From Rhizaria sp. SCN 62-66 (taxonomy: Eukaryota; Rhizaria, unplaced), in assembly GCA_001724265.1 (NCBI GenBank), contig MEDY01000348.1:1-32049 (forward strand): 32,049 bases of DNA, read 5' to 3'. The notes under the pieces are model-generated. The model did not search any database. It was not told where the DNA came from and saw only the letters and a program-made list of their open reading frames with translations. Positions 10,501 to 20,348 of the stretch are shown here, piece by piece. A program made the position numbers and the translations under genes. Position 1 is the stretch's first letter, and each line of letters opens with the position of its first letter.

Positions 10501-12848
10501 TGGAGATACTAGCGCTCGCAGTCGCATTACTGTTCGCAGTTGCAGCCGCGACTTGAAGCGACGTCGGCAGCATCACGTTGAAGCACTGCTGGTACTGCGC
10601 CGCGTCGCTCGCCACATCGCTACTCGCCTTGGAAATGGCGTGACGCTTCCCACCCACGTTGCCCCCGCTGCTACCGGCGCTCGCGTCGACCGGTGGAGGC
10701 AGCCCGAGAGCCGCCGCGGCCGCCGTGGAGACCGGAACGACCGCGCTCGCCAACCCCAGCGCCTGCGCGCGCGCACGGCCCTGCAGCAGCGCCGCGGCGG
10801 CCGCGGCCTCAAGCGCCTTGAGCTGCGGCGCGAGCACGCGCGTGGACAGCGCCTCGAGCGCCCAGAGCGAGGCCAGCAACGGCCGCGAGCGCAGCGGCGC
10901 CGTCGTGAACGCGTGGCCGTGCGCGGCCGCGGCGGCGGACGGGGACGGGCTGGACGCGTTCGCGCGAGACAGACCGTCGGCGTGCGTCTGCGAGAGGGTG
11001 AGCGGCAGCGGCAGCGAGAGCAGAGTCGTCGGCGCAGTGTTGCTGCTGCTACTGCTGCTGCTGCTGCCAACATTCGCGCCCGCGCTGTCGATGTTCGCAA
11101 CTGAGCCGGCCGTGGGAGTGCTCGGCATGCTGCTGCTGCCGCCGAGCGCGGGGGAGAAGCCCGCGGCGCCGGACGCCGACGAGAACGCGGACGCGGCGGC
11201 CACGGGCGTGAAGCAGAGCCAGTGCGGCGTCGCCGGCAGCGGAACGACGCTGGCAGACGCAGGGCTCGTCTGTCTCACACTCTGCTGTTGCGCTGCAGGA
11301 TACGTCTTACTCTCAGTCGCCGCTGCAGCTGCAGCTGCGCTAGCGTTTGCGTTGTGCTCGGTGACAGCAGACGCGTCGTTCGCGCCGTGCGCTGGCGTGG
11401 CGGCGGCGGCGGCGAGTGGAGTAGCTGTTGTTGTTGAGGAGCGACGAAAGATGCGGGAAAACAGGCCCCTCTTCTTCGGAGCCGTGTCGGTGCCGTTCGC
11501 GCTGGCATTGGCAGGGGTACTGGCGTTAACAGGAGCTGGTGCGCTGTTATTGCTACTTGCACTGGGCAGAGCCGAATTGCTATTGCTGTTAGTATTCGCG
11601 CCAGCACTGAAGTTCGCGTTCGCCCCGTGCGTGTTGTTGTTGTGAGCAATGTTGGGATTGCTGTTTGCAGAGGGCGACGTCGGTGGGAAATAGTCCGTGA
11701 CTGCAGCGCGCAGCGCCATGAGCGGCCGTGCGCCGCCCGCCACTGCCCCCTCCTCTTCCTCGTCTTCATTAAAAGGATTACTCCCCGACGGGGTCCGCTT
11801 GATGTGGGTGCTGCTCCGGCCGCCGCTGTACGTCGTCGTTTGCACTGAGCCGGCCAACGCTGTGTTCCGAGCTGCACCTGCGCCTGTGCCAGCGCCAGCT
11901 TCGGGATCAGAGTCAGAATCTGAGTTCGAGTCCGATGAGGACGATAGAACCATGGGGCCGTCAACGCTGCGGAAAAAACCCTTTGGCGCGGCGGAACTGA
12001 CACTAAGGCGTGGATTTACAGTCGCAGGACCTGGCCCTGCAGCGGCATCGTGACCAGCGTGTTTGTGGTGGCCCTGTATCGCATTCGTGCTGTTCACATT
12101 CATGTTTACGTTCACGCTTGTGTGAGAGCCGGTGACTGAGCGGCGCGGGCCCAGCGAGACCGAGTGCACCGGGATGCTCATCGGCCCGCCGGCGCCATTT
12201 GCGCTCACACTCGCGCTCGCACTTGACGAGGACGACGAGGACGAGGACGAGGACTGTGCAGGCAGTGTGGCGTATGCAGGGGCGCCCCACGCTACCGGTC
12301 CGAACGCTCCCGAGGCAGGCGCAGCGCCGCCCGCGGGGCTGACACCGCCGCTGGCAGCCGCGCCGGGACTCGAGGCAGCGGGGTTCGCCGCCGAGTGCGG
12401 GAACGAGAGGGAGCCGCGCGGGGTGGAGGCGGCGTACGGCTGATACGGCTGCGGGATCGGAGGTAAGCCGGCGGCGCTGCGGGACTTGCCCGCAACGGAC
12501 TGCGACAGACGGGGCTGCTGCGCGGGATTGATGCTGCTGGTGGCATTGTCGCCGTTGCTGCCAGCGTCGTTGCTAGTGGGATTTGCGTCGAAGCCGAAAG
12601 AGAAGTTGGAACCGAAGACGGGGAGCTCGCTGCGGCGACCGTTGGGAAGTGACATCTCGCTGGTGGTGCTGCGTCCGTTGACAGGCACACTAACAGCGAG
12701 CAAACACGCGGACAGGCAACGCGCAAAGCCTAGAGAACTAGTACTAATCAAGGCAAAAGGCTCACCCCAATGTGTCTGTCTTGCTAGATGCCGGTCGGTT
12801 GTTGACCTTCGCTTTGGCCAGTGTGGGACGCGCGGTTGGCATGAGCAT
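4547..12848 (-). CDS. Giant VPS9-domain protein, putative Rab5-family GEF
   Basis: Best model: exon 12848-12766, intron 12765-12690, exon 12689-4547, giving 2741 residues. The long open frame itself begins without an ATG (TTG at 12751), so the alternatives are this upstream exon or the first internal ATG at 12655. The VPS9 signature lies at 6700-6545 (about residues 2025-2075): A-D-V-L-F-P-A-L-L-W-V-L, then G-E-G-G-F-C-F-T-M-Y-H-A-A. This matches the conserved D..LP.L.YV and GE.GYY.TN...A blocks that contact Rab5-type GTPases. Earlier helices look like those at 7900-7820 and 7480-7310, so the domain is interrupted by a Ser/Asn-rich insertion of about 200 residues. The Asp, Pro and Thr of the active face are kept; the Tyr preceding Tyr-Phe-Thr is Phe. 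An NPF motif followed by acids is near residue 331 and a basic patch (R-I-F-R-R) near 435. The C-terminus is strongly acidic with a D-D-A-L-L motif. The rest is Ala/Ser/Asn low complexity. VPS9 assignment is fairly secure; Rab specificity is inference. Confidence 0.75.
12690..12765 (-). other. Inferred intron near the 5' end of the VPS9 gene
   Basis: On the minus strand GTGAGC starts at 12765 and GCTGTTAG ends at 12690 (76 bases). Removal joins a 27-codon ATG-initiated exon plus GG to T-GTG in the frame of the long exon, forming a Gly codon with no stop. The unspliced frame meets a TGA right at the donor. No transcript evidence is available. Confidence 0.6.
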
Positions 12849-13997
12849 TAGGTTAGGTGGGTTTGGAGCAGAGATGTGAGTGTAATTGGATGAAAAAGAT
12901 AAAAGTAAAATAAAACAACTAATTCACATCTAGTATATGACGCATATGCTCTGTGACGGATGTTAAAACTCAGGATCATAGGGTCAATTTGGGACCACGT
13001 GAAGCCTCCATCGTCGCATGGAGCTCGTCGCCGTTGACATAACTTTGCTTTAGAGCACGACCCTGAAGATTTGTAGAAACAACGTAGTGCGGGCAGTCAA
13101 CAAACATTCACATTTATTACGAGTCTTGATTATATCTTCCTGAGTCCAACATCTATGTGGTGTATGTGTTGGTTTTACCCTCGTTCCACGATGTGTCACA
13201 CTTGTGCTGAACAATAAATACACGTTAGCTGCGACAAACACGACGATGAAACGCTAACCCATATGTAGCATGCAAGCTACACGTCGCACATGCATCATGC
13301 AGCAGCATATGCGCCGATCTGCATGGCATCGCAGACCTCGCTTTGCGTCACTAGCTTCATCCTATCCACACATGCGGCGACGTTAGAGATCGCGGCATGA
13401 GCGATGAATCCATAAGTTGTTCGAAAATCATTATAGTATAATACAAAGACAAGTAGGTACAGTATGAATACGAGCGGATATCTCTAGAGACGCATGTTTC
13501 ACCAAGATCCCGAGTTGCTTTGATTGGCTTGTCAAGGTCTGGTGGCGCAAAAGTAGGGGGTTGCGAGCCGTTGGAGCTCGGTGGCCGTTCAAATAAAACA
13601 ATCAATTCCGCGATCATCCCATCGTCAAAAGGTCTAATATTAGAATTCCAGAGCATTAAATCCGATTTTCTCTATTATATCTTGACAGAAAATTCCAGGG
13701 GGATGTTTTTGGCATTGTCTGTTTGTGTTTCGTCACTGCAGTCTTGCCCGTTGTTGGGCCCCCTACCAGTCGTTTCATTTTTCTTCATCATGCATATATA
13801 CGAACATTGTGGAGATTTTTAAGGCGTTCACAGTATTTTACAAACAAATTCACCCGATTTTCAACTATTGAACTTCAAAAACACTTGTATATCGATTATC
13901 CAGCCCCGCGTTTAGCTACTGCCCCATCGTCGTTACTCCAACCCTGGCACAGCGCCCCACCCCACCCAGCCCCGCGCCCCCCTGCGCTTCGCCCCCC
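12849..13997. promoter_or_regulatory. Divergent intergenic region between the VPS9 and RPxTA genes
   Basis: 1.15 kb, AT-rich, between two genes transcribed away from each other, so it should carry both promoters. On the right, a CATATATA stretch at about 13794-13801 lies some 200 bases before the ATG at 13998. The last 80 bases before that ATG are C-rich on the + strand. A cluster of palindromic TGCAT-type words occupies 13265-13335. I found no convincing gene here; the small open frames have no recognisable product. Confidence 0.5.
13265..13335. repeat. Cluster of ATGCA/TGCAT palindromes with a small hairpin
   Basis: Within 71 bases there are a hairpin GTAGC-ATGCAA-GCTAC (13265-13280), a palindrome GCATGC (13268-13273), ATGCAT (13290-13295), CATGCAG, the 8-bp palindrome GCATATGC (13305-13312) and TGCATGGCATC. 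The density of one word family in an AT-rich divergent promoter region suggests binding sites. No factor can be named from sequence. Confidence 0.35.
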
Positions 13998-16900
13998 ATG
14001 AGCGACGGCTACTTTTCCCCCGCCTCCGCGGCCTCCGCGTTGCCCCCCGGCTGGGTGCGCACTCCGGCCGACGGCGTCTACCTCCCAGCCTCACGCTTCC
14101 ACCCCGCTCTGCCCCCTTCTACCGCGGTTACGGGGTCTTCGCTCGCCTCAGCGCCCACCGCGTCCGCCGCCGCGCCTGCTGTGGATGTCACGGCTCGCCG
14201 CGCGCGACCGCAGTCGTCGGTGGCCCACCGCGCGTGGAGCGTCCAGTCCAAGGTCATCCAACCCAGCAGCAGCAGCAGTAATGACAACGCCAACGACGAC
14301 GCGGCGACCCGTGCATCCGTGGGCGGGGCTGGCACTGCGCGGTTGCAGCGCCCGATGACCGCAAAGCAGGCCCGCAACCGGTTTGCTCAAGCTGAGGCCG
14401 TGAACGCTGCGAGCACCGCAGCGGCGGCGGCGGCGGCAGCGCTGCCGGGCGGCCCCCCAGAGCCCCCGCTGCCGCGCTTCGCCCTGCCGGGGCCCGGCTC
14501 CGAGCTCCTCGCCGTGTTTCCGCACGCGCGCGACGCCTCCTCAGTCCTCTCCAACAGCAGCAGCGCCGCCGCCAGGGCCCGGCGCACTAGTGCCTCCGCG
14601 GCGGCGTTCACCATGCACGCGCCCGGCTGTCACAGCCAGCTCTGCGAGGGCGTCGCCGCGGGCGCACGCGGCTGCCACAGCGCGTGGGTTGCGGAGCAGG
14701 AGGCCGCGGCGGCGCGCGCGGCCGCGGCGGCCGAGGCAGAGCGGCGCGACGCGCTGGACGGGTATTTCGGCAATAACAAGACGCAGCAACTGTATGAGGA
14801 GGACATGCTCACCGCACGCCGCGCGCAGCTACAACAACAGCAGCAGCAGCAGCAGGCGCAGTTGCAGAGCGGCGGCGATGAGCACTCTGTCCCGACTGGG
14901 GCCACGCTGGCGCCCAAGGGCCTCTGGGCCTCCTCCTCCGCTGCCGCGGCCGCTGCTGCTGCCGCTAATAGCAACAACAACGCGCTCGCTGGCTCCCGGC
15001 CGTCGTCGGCCGCGGTGTCCGTCCCGGCCGAAGGCGTGACCGCGACGGGCGCCACCGTTGGTCCACGGCGGCCGGGGCTGCGGCCGCACGCGCCCGGCTC
15101 GGCCGCTGCCGCCACGGCCGCTGCGGGCGTGCCAGTCGTACAGCCCGGCTTCGCGGGCTTCGCAGATGACGACGACGGTGCGGCCACGGTGGTGCGACAA
15201 CACTCGCGCCACGGCGCGCAGCGGGCCGCGGCGGCGGCGGCGGCGCGGGCCTCGGTCGCGGAGGCGGCGGAGGCTCTACGGGGCGGCGTGGCCAGGCAGC
15301 AGCGGCCGCAGACGGCGCGGCCCGCGTCTGCGACCGCGACTGCGGCGGCGGCGGAGTCGTCGTTTTTGCGCTCAGCTGCCGCCGCCGCCGCCGCGACTAC
15401 CGCTTACGACGGCCACAGCAGTCCCCCCGGTCAGAGGCGGCGCGGCGGATTCTTCGCTCACGGCCGAGACGACAATAATTTGGACAATGATGATGCCGAC
15501 GGTGTGGGCCACGAGGCGAGTGAGATTGCTGGGCCGCACGAGGGCCTGTGGTTGCACGCCAAATCTGTCACTGGCCACTCGTTCTTCACACACACCGCCG
15601 CGAATAACAACATCAACAGCGACACCGCCACCGCCGGCCCGGACGGCGACTATATCGACCCCGCCGACGTGTCCAGCCACGTCCACGCCGCCTCCGCCGC
15701 TGCCGCAGTAGCAGGAAACCCCCTGAGCGCGACGTCCTACCACGGACTGCCCCCCGCGGCCGCGCTGGGCCGCTTCGCCAAGCAGCTCGCCGCCGTGCGC
15801 CGGCGCGAGGAGACGGCGCGGCGCGACGCGCTGGCCACGGTTGGCGGGAACCGGAACAAGGTTATGCAGCGGCCCGGCACCGCGTCCGCGCACTCGGCGT
15901 CCCGCTCTAACAGCAGTGGCCACGGCGGCAGCGTGGGTGCGGTGCCGGAGCCGCTGCGGCCCGCGTCGCTGTGGCCCGGCGCGCCCGCGCTTCACACCAT
16001 CACTGACAACGGCGCCGGCGCTAGTGCTGGCGCCGGCGCCGGCGCTGGTGCCGCTGCGGTGGGCTCCGGAGCCGGACTGATGACTGGCCCGGCTGCTGTC
16101 GACCGGGCGCGCGCGATCGCTGCAAGCACTGTCGCCCAATCGCAGTCTCAATCACCTGCACTTAACGACGGGTACGAGTCGCGCATGCATGGTGCGCGCG
16201 TGTTAGAGGGTATTATTGACGTTGGCTCACTTCAGCTCAATAGTAACGAAGCGGGGCCGCAGTCCGAGTCGCGGCTCGACTACGGCTACGGACGCTTGCC
16301 CCACGGTCACCCGCTGGCGCGGCTTAACTTTGGTTTGCTCGGGAAGGCCGATCAGTACACTCTTGCTCCTGAGTCCACCAACCACGCAGATGGGAATAAT
16401 ATGAATCCCGTTGGCAATGTTGACGGTCCGGAGGCTGCAGCGTTTGGTGACAGGAGCATATTGCCTGCCGATATGGCGGCGGCACTCAGTCGTTACGACA
16501 ATGTTCCCTTGCCCTTCAACACAGCAAACACCGCTGACACGGACACTGCTAATGCAAACGCGAACGGTATTGTCGGTGTCGCAATCAGTGGGAGCGGCAC
16601 AGGTGATCGTAACGCACGTCTGCGCCGCCCTGGCACCGCTCACCCAGCGTCTCGCTCTGCTCACGGTCAGTCCGCTGCTCACGGTCACTCCACTGCTCAC
16701 GGTCAGGCGACCGGCTACAGTGCGGCTGCGCTTGGCGCTGCGCCACACCGGCTCGGCAACCGCCCCACGACGGCTGGCATCTCGCACCTCTCCTACCTCG
16801 CCAACAGCAATAACCCGGACGCGAGCATCCCGACGAAGCGCATCACGCCCGCCGGCGTTGTATCGTCTAGTTCGAACAACAGCACTGCTGCAGAGGCAAC

Positions 16901-19900
16901 GACGACGGCTGCGGACGACGACGCCGCAGCCTGGGAGTCGTACAACAACTACACCATCTCCACGGCGCGCGCGCGCCAGCTGCGGCCCGGCGCGCACGAA
17001 GTCTTGGCAAACCCGCTGGTGTACGGCGTGCTCGCTGCGACCTCGGCCGACGCCACCGCTGGCAGCGCCAACACAGGCGGGCTCTCCGCTGCCGTGGCCT
17101 CGATCGGCGGCAGCGCGGGCGTGGGCATGCCGGCCGCGCTCAAGGCCGCCGCTCTGGGCCGCAGTGGCGGCGCGGCAGCCGAGGCCGTGGCGGCGCGGCG
17201 CCTTGTCGAGCGCCGGCGCGCGGCCGCGCTGCACAAGCGCGTGACCGAGACGCGGCGCCGCACGGGCTCCGTGATGGCCGCCGCGCGCGGGCGCATGCGG
17301 GCGCAGCTGGAGGCGCTGGAGCGCGCGAACGAGGTCAGCGTCGACGGCGTGGTGCTGACATGGCGCGAGCGCCGGGCCATCGGGCTCGGCGTACGGGAGC
17401 TGCGGCTGCCCGCGGGCGCGATTGAGCACGTGCAGCAGCAGCTGCAGCTGCAATATCACGGTCACGGCTCACACGGCGACCACAGCGAAGACGGTGGCGC
17501 CGATGCGGGTGATGGCTCTAAGATGCACCAGCAACATCAGCAGCAGGTTAGCGCTGCCTCTACACGCGTACGCCCGCACTCCGCCTACCCCGCGTTGAGC
17601 GCGGCGCACAGCGGCACAGACGCGAGGTACACCGACGGCTACGGGCCGGGCAAGGTGTACGGCGCCGGAGACAGCGCGCCTGTCAAGGGGGCCATGATGG
17701 AAGTGAGGCTGAGTCCCCAGGTGCTCACCGCGGGCAGCAGCGCCAACAAGCAGAGTCAGATGCAGACGCGGCCGCACACTGCCACTGCGACGATCGCTCC
17801 GACTGCGGCAGCTGCGAAGACGGCGGCCAGTGCTCATCCTGTTGCCTCCGGTGTTGTCGAGAGCACTGCTGTCGGCAGTCAGGAAGAGGGCAGCTCTGTT
17901 GCCGCGACCGTGAACAACGAGGACGACGATGACGGTCAGAACAACAGTGGCGAGCCTGCTGCCGCCACCAATGCTGGCTCTGATGCAGCGACTGCTGGAG
18001 ATGCCACCACGGAGACCCCTGGTGCACGTTATAGTGTGAACAGCCGCAGCAACGCGCCGCAGCGCCCCGTCCTAACCCAACTCGGCTCCGCCCGCCGCGC
18101 CCGCTTCGGCCCTCCTGCCATCTACGACCCCAACGACGCCCAGATGACTGGAGCCCACGATGCCGCTGCGGATGCTGGATCTGACTCGGCACCCGTGGTG
18201 CCGGCCGGATCTTACCCGCTGCCACCCCACGCACTGGCCGCGCCCAGCCGCGCCGCCGCGCACGCGTACCAGCGCGCCGCCTCCGCCTCCGCCGCCGCGG
18301 CCGCTTCGCGCTCCCGCGCGTTCGCCGCTGCGACGCAGCCGGGCGCTGGCATGAGCAGCGGCGGCGACGCGTTGGGCGGCGACGAAGGCAATGGCGACAA
18401 CAGCATTGGCCACATCCGTGCCCCGCTAACCGCGCTTGAGGGGTTTTCCTCGACCAGCAACCACGGCCACGGTATCGGCACCGTCGCCGGCTTCCACGCG
18501 GACGCTAGCTCGAGCCGGCCCAGCACTGCCGGCAGCCGCTCCCGTGCGCACGGCCCGTGGCAGCCGCCCGTGCGGCGCGGGCCGACGATCCGCGGCGCCC
18601 GCGACGCGCCGACGCTCACTCTCGCGCTCCGCTCGCAGCGCGTCGTGGTCACCGATGACGCCAACGAGTCTCTCTACGGCGACGACCACACCGCACACGC
18701 GTCCGCGGCGGCGGGCAGCGGGCAGGTTAGCGACGGCGGGCTCGCGCTGACGGCCAGCGCCGCGGAGGCTGCTGCAGAGGCCGCGGCCGCAGCGCACGCC
18801 GCGGCTGCGCTCGCCGCCGGCGGCGGCATGTCGCTGCTGCGGGCGCGGATGGCGGCCGAGGCCGCAGCGGCGGCGGCGCGGCGCGCGGGCCACGTGGCGC
18901 GCGTTGCTATGACTGCGTCGGGGCCCGTGTCGATCCCCGTTGCCCACGGTCACTGTCACGTCGACGTCGACGGCGACGGCGGCGCGGGCAACGGCCAGCT
19001 TAGCGACAGCGCTGCCGGGCTAAGCTCGAGTGCCGCGGCCGCCCACTCCGCTGCGCACGGCGCGGCAGCGAGCGCCAGCGTCAACGGGAGCAGGGCGTTC
19101 ACGCGCATTGGGCTGCAGCTGGTGCCTACCGGCGCGGTCGCGGGCCCCCTCGCGCCGCCCGACCGCGGCTTGAAGCCAGTCGCCGGCGGCGGAGTGCGCG
19201 CCGGCGCCCGCCCGGCTTCGGCTGCGCCCGTGCGTCTGCTGCCTCGCGCGAACAACGCGGGCGCTAAGAACACGCTGAACGACGGCACTGACGCGAATGC
19301 CGATGAAGTCGCTGTGATTGCTCAAAGCAGCGACGCTGCAGTTGACCCTAATGCGAGCGCGAATGCTTATCCCGTTGCTGTTGCCGACGGAGCTACTCTT
19401 GGTTCCAAGATGACCCACGCCCCGCAGAGTAGCAGTCTCAGTGCCACCGTTACTGTCGCCGGCGCCGGCACCGGTGCGGGCGCGATGGCGCACCGCCCGC
19501 GCCCCACGACGGCCTTCGCGCGCGCAGGCTACGCCCTGGCTCTGGGGGCAGCCGCGGACGGCGACGATCTCAGTGCGGGCGTCAGGGCCCCCGCCGTGGT
19601 CGATCTCGTGCAGGCGATCCCCGTCACGCACAACACGAACACGATCCCGCACTCGGTCGTGTCGTACCGGCCGCGCCCCGCGACCGCGGCAGCGCTGCGG
19701 TCACAGAGCGCTTCTCGCGGCGGCCACGGCCAGGCGAACGCGCAGCCGCATGACCCGAACCGCCCGGGCAACCCGTATGACGAGCTCCACGGACGCAGCA
19801 GCGCTTACGGCATGCGCACGCGCGGTCATGCATCTGCAGGTAGTTGCAACGACGACGCCGGCAGTGGTGATCATAGCAGCGCAGAGCCGTCGCTGTATGC

Positions 19901-20348
19901 AGGACGGGGAGCCTGGGTGCCATCAGCGCTGCTCAAAGCACAGCAGACCAGTGCACACGCTAACGCCGCTGCTCCTGTCAAGCGTCCAGTTGACGGCGTT
20001 GTTGCGATTACGAGCAGTGGTATAGGCAATGGCGCCGCTGCTGTGCCTCCGCAACATGAGCACGGTGGCAGTCACGACGGCGGTGCCAAAACGCCGTCGA
20101 AGCGGGGCGCAAAGACGCCGCGTTCTAACTCTGTGCGTGTGCCGGCGCGCGAGGGCGTGCTGCTGATGGATCCTGCGTACGCCGGTGCGGTGAACGCGGG
20201 CGGCATGGGGCTAAATGGGGCTGCCTCTGGAGGGCTCAGTGCACGTGCTCTGGCGGACCCGAGCGAGAGGGGTATTCAGATGCCGATGTTTCATGCCACA
20301 AAGTTTGATTTTGATAGGAAAGCGCTGTATAACCATCCGCAGGAGTGA
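13998..20348 (+). CDS. 2116-residue disordered protein with 13 RPx[S/T]A motifs
   Basis: One uninterrupted exon from ATG 13998 (CCCCCCATGAGC) to TGA 20348. I do not recognise a catalytic or globular family. Thirteen exact copies of R-P-x-[S/T]-A are spread along the protein, including an adjacent pair at 15303-15332; others begin at 14349, 14997, 15870, 16626, 16761, 17571, 17769, 18516, 19209, 19500 and 19674. Between them lie Ala, Gly/Ala, Gln (about 14832-14857), Asn/Ser and His-Gly-rich tracts. Charged, likely helical segments occur near residues 235-285 (C-H-S-Q-L-C, later Y-E-E-D-M-L-T-A-R-R) and 1060-1160 (E-R-R-R-A-A-A-L-H-K-R, then W-R-E-R-R-A-I-G-L-G). The last 65 residues are more ordered and end F-D-F-D-R-K-A-L-Y-N-H-P. 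Repeated RPxSA/RPxTA motifs are, to my knowledge, common in flagellar and basal-body proteins of protists, so a cytoskeletal or ciliary scaffold is my guess, not a demonstration. Confidence 0.75.
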   Translation: MSDGYFSPASAASALPPGWVRTPADGVYLPASRFHPALPPSTAVTGSSLASAPTASAAAPAVDVTARRARPQSSVAHRAWSVQSKVIQPSSSSSNDNANDDAATRASVGGAGTARLQRPMTAKQARNRFAQAEAVNAASTAAAAAAAALPGGPPEPPLPRFALPGPGSELLAVFPHARDASSVLSNSSSAAARARRTSASAAAFTMHAPGCHSQLCEGVAAGARGCHSAWVAEQEAAAARAAAAAEAERRDALDGYFGNNKTQQLYEEDMLTARRAQLQQQQQQQQAQLQSGGDEHSVPTGATLAPKGLWASSSAAAAAAAAANSNNNALAGSRPSSAAVSVPAEGVTATGATVGPRRPGLRPHAPGSAAAATAAAGVPVVQPGFAGFADDDDGAATVVRQHSRHGAQRAAAAAAARASVAEAAEALRGGVARQQRPQTARPASATATAAAAESSFLRSAAAAAAATTAYDGHSSPPGQRRRGGFFAHGRDDNNLDNDDADGVGHEASEIAGPHEGLWLHAKSVTGHSFFTHTAANNNINSDTATAGPDGDYIDPADVSSHVHAASAAAAVAGNPLSATSYHGLPPAAALGRFAKQLAAVRRREETARRDALATVGGNRNKVMQRPGTASAHSASRSNSSGHGGSVGAVPEPLRPASLWPGAPALHTITDNGAGASAGAGAGAGAAAVGSGAGLMTGPAAVDRARAIAASTVAQSQSQSPALNDGYESRMHGARVLEGIIDVGSLQLNSNEAGPQSESRLDYGYGRLPHGHPLARLNFGLLGKADQYTLAPESTNHADGNNMNPVGNVDGPEAAAFGDRSILPADMAAALSRYDNVPLPFNTANTADTDTANANANGIVGVAISGSGTGDRNARLRRPGTAHPASRSAHGQSAAHGHSTAHGQATGYSAAALGAAPHRLGNRPTTAGISHLSYLANSNNPDASIPTKRITPAGVVSSSSNNSTAAEATTTAADDDAAAWESYNNYTISTARARQLRPGAHEVLANPLVYGVLAATSADATAGSANTGGLSAAVASIGGSAGVGMPAALKAAALGRSGGAAAEAVAARRLVERRRAAALHKRVTETRRRTGSVMAAARGRMRAQLEALERANEVSVDGVVLTWRERRAIGLGVRELRLPAGAIEHVQQQLQLQYHGHGSHGDHSEDGGADAGDGSKMHQQHQQQVSAASTRVRPHSAYPALSAAHSGTDARYTDGYGPGKVYGAGDSAPVKGAMMEVRLSPQVLTAGSSANKQSQMQTRPHTATATIAPTAAAAKTAASAHPVASGVVESTAVGSQEEGSSVAATVNNEDDDDGQNNSGEPAAATNAGSDAATAGDATTETPGARYSVNSRSNAPQRPVLTQLGSARRARFGPPAIYDPNDAQMTGAHDAAADAGSDSAPVVPAGSYPLPPHALAAPSRAAAHAYQRAASASAAAAASRSRAFAAATQPGAGMSSGGDALGGDEGNGDNSIGHIRAPLTALEGFSSTSNHGHGIGTVAGFHADASSSRPSTAGSRSRAHGPWQPPVRRGPTIRGARDAPTLTLALRSQRVVVTDDANESLYGDDHTAHASAAAGSGQVSDGGLALTASAAEAAAEAAAAAHAAAALAAGGGMSLLRARMAAEAAAAAARRAGHVARVAMTASGPVSIPVAHGHCHVDVDGDGGAGNGQLSDSAAGLSSSAAAAHSAAHGAAASASVNGSRAFTRIGLQLVPTGAVAGPLAPPDRGLKPVAGGGVRAGARPASAAPVRLLPRANNAGAKNTLNDGTDANADEVAVIAQSSDAAVDPNASANAYPVAVADGATLGSKMTHAPQSSSLSATVTVAGAGTGAGAMAHRPRPTTAFARAGYALALGAAADGDDLSAGVRAPAVVDLVQAIPVTHNTNTIPHSVVSYRPRPATAAALRSQSASRGGHGQANAQPHDPNRPGNPYDELHGRSSAYGMRTRGHASAGSCNDDAGSGDHSSAEPSLYAGRGAWVPSALLKAQQTSAHANAAAPVKRPVDGVVAITSSGIGNGAAAVPPQHEHGGSHDGGAKTPSKRGAKTPRSNSVRVPAREGVLLMDPAYAGAVNAGGMGLNGAASGGLSARALADPSERGIQMPMFHATKFDFDRKALYNHPQE
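16657..16710 (+). repeat. 18-bp tandem repeat inside the RPxTA gene, 3 copies
   Basis: Three consecutive 18-base units, each beginning CTGCTCACGGTCA and differing only in the last five bases. They encode a His-Gly-containing hexamer of the type (S/T/A)-A-H-G-[Q/H]-x, in frame, so copy number can vary without frameshift. Confidence 0.85.

Noticed and set aside
12690-12751. Signal peptide at the start of the VPS9 open frame
   Set aside because: The apparent first residue is a TTG codon and the hydrophobic stretch falls inside the inferred intron, so it is unlikely to be translated.
13357-13822. Small open frames in the divergent spacer
   Set aside because: Found on both strands, AT-rich, no motif, no start context.
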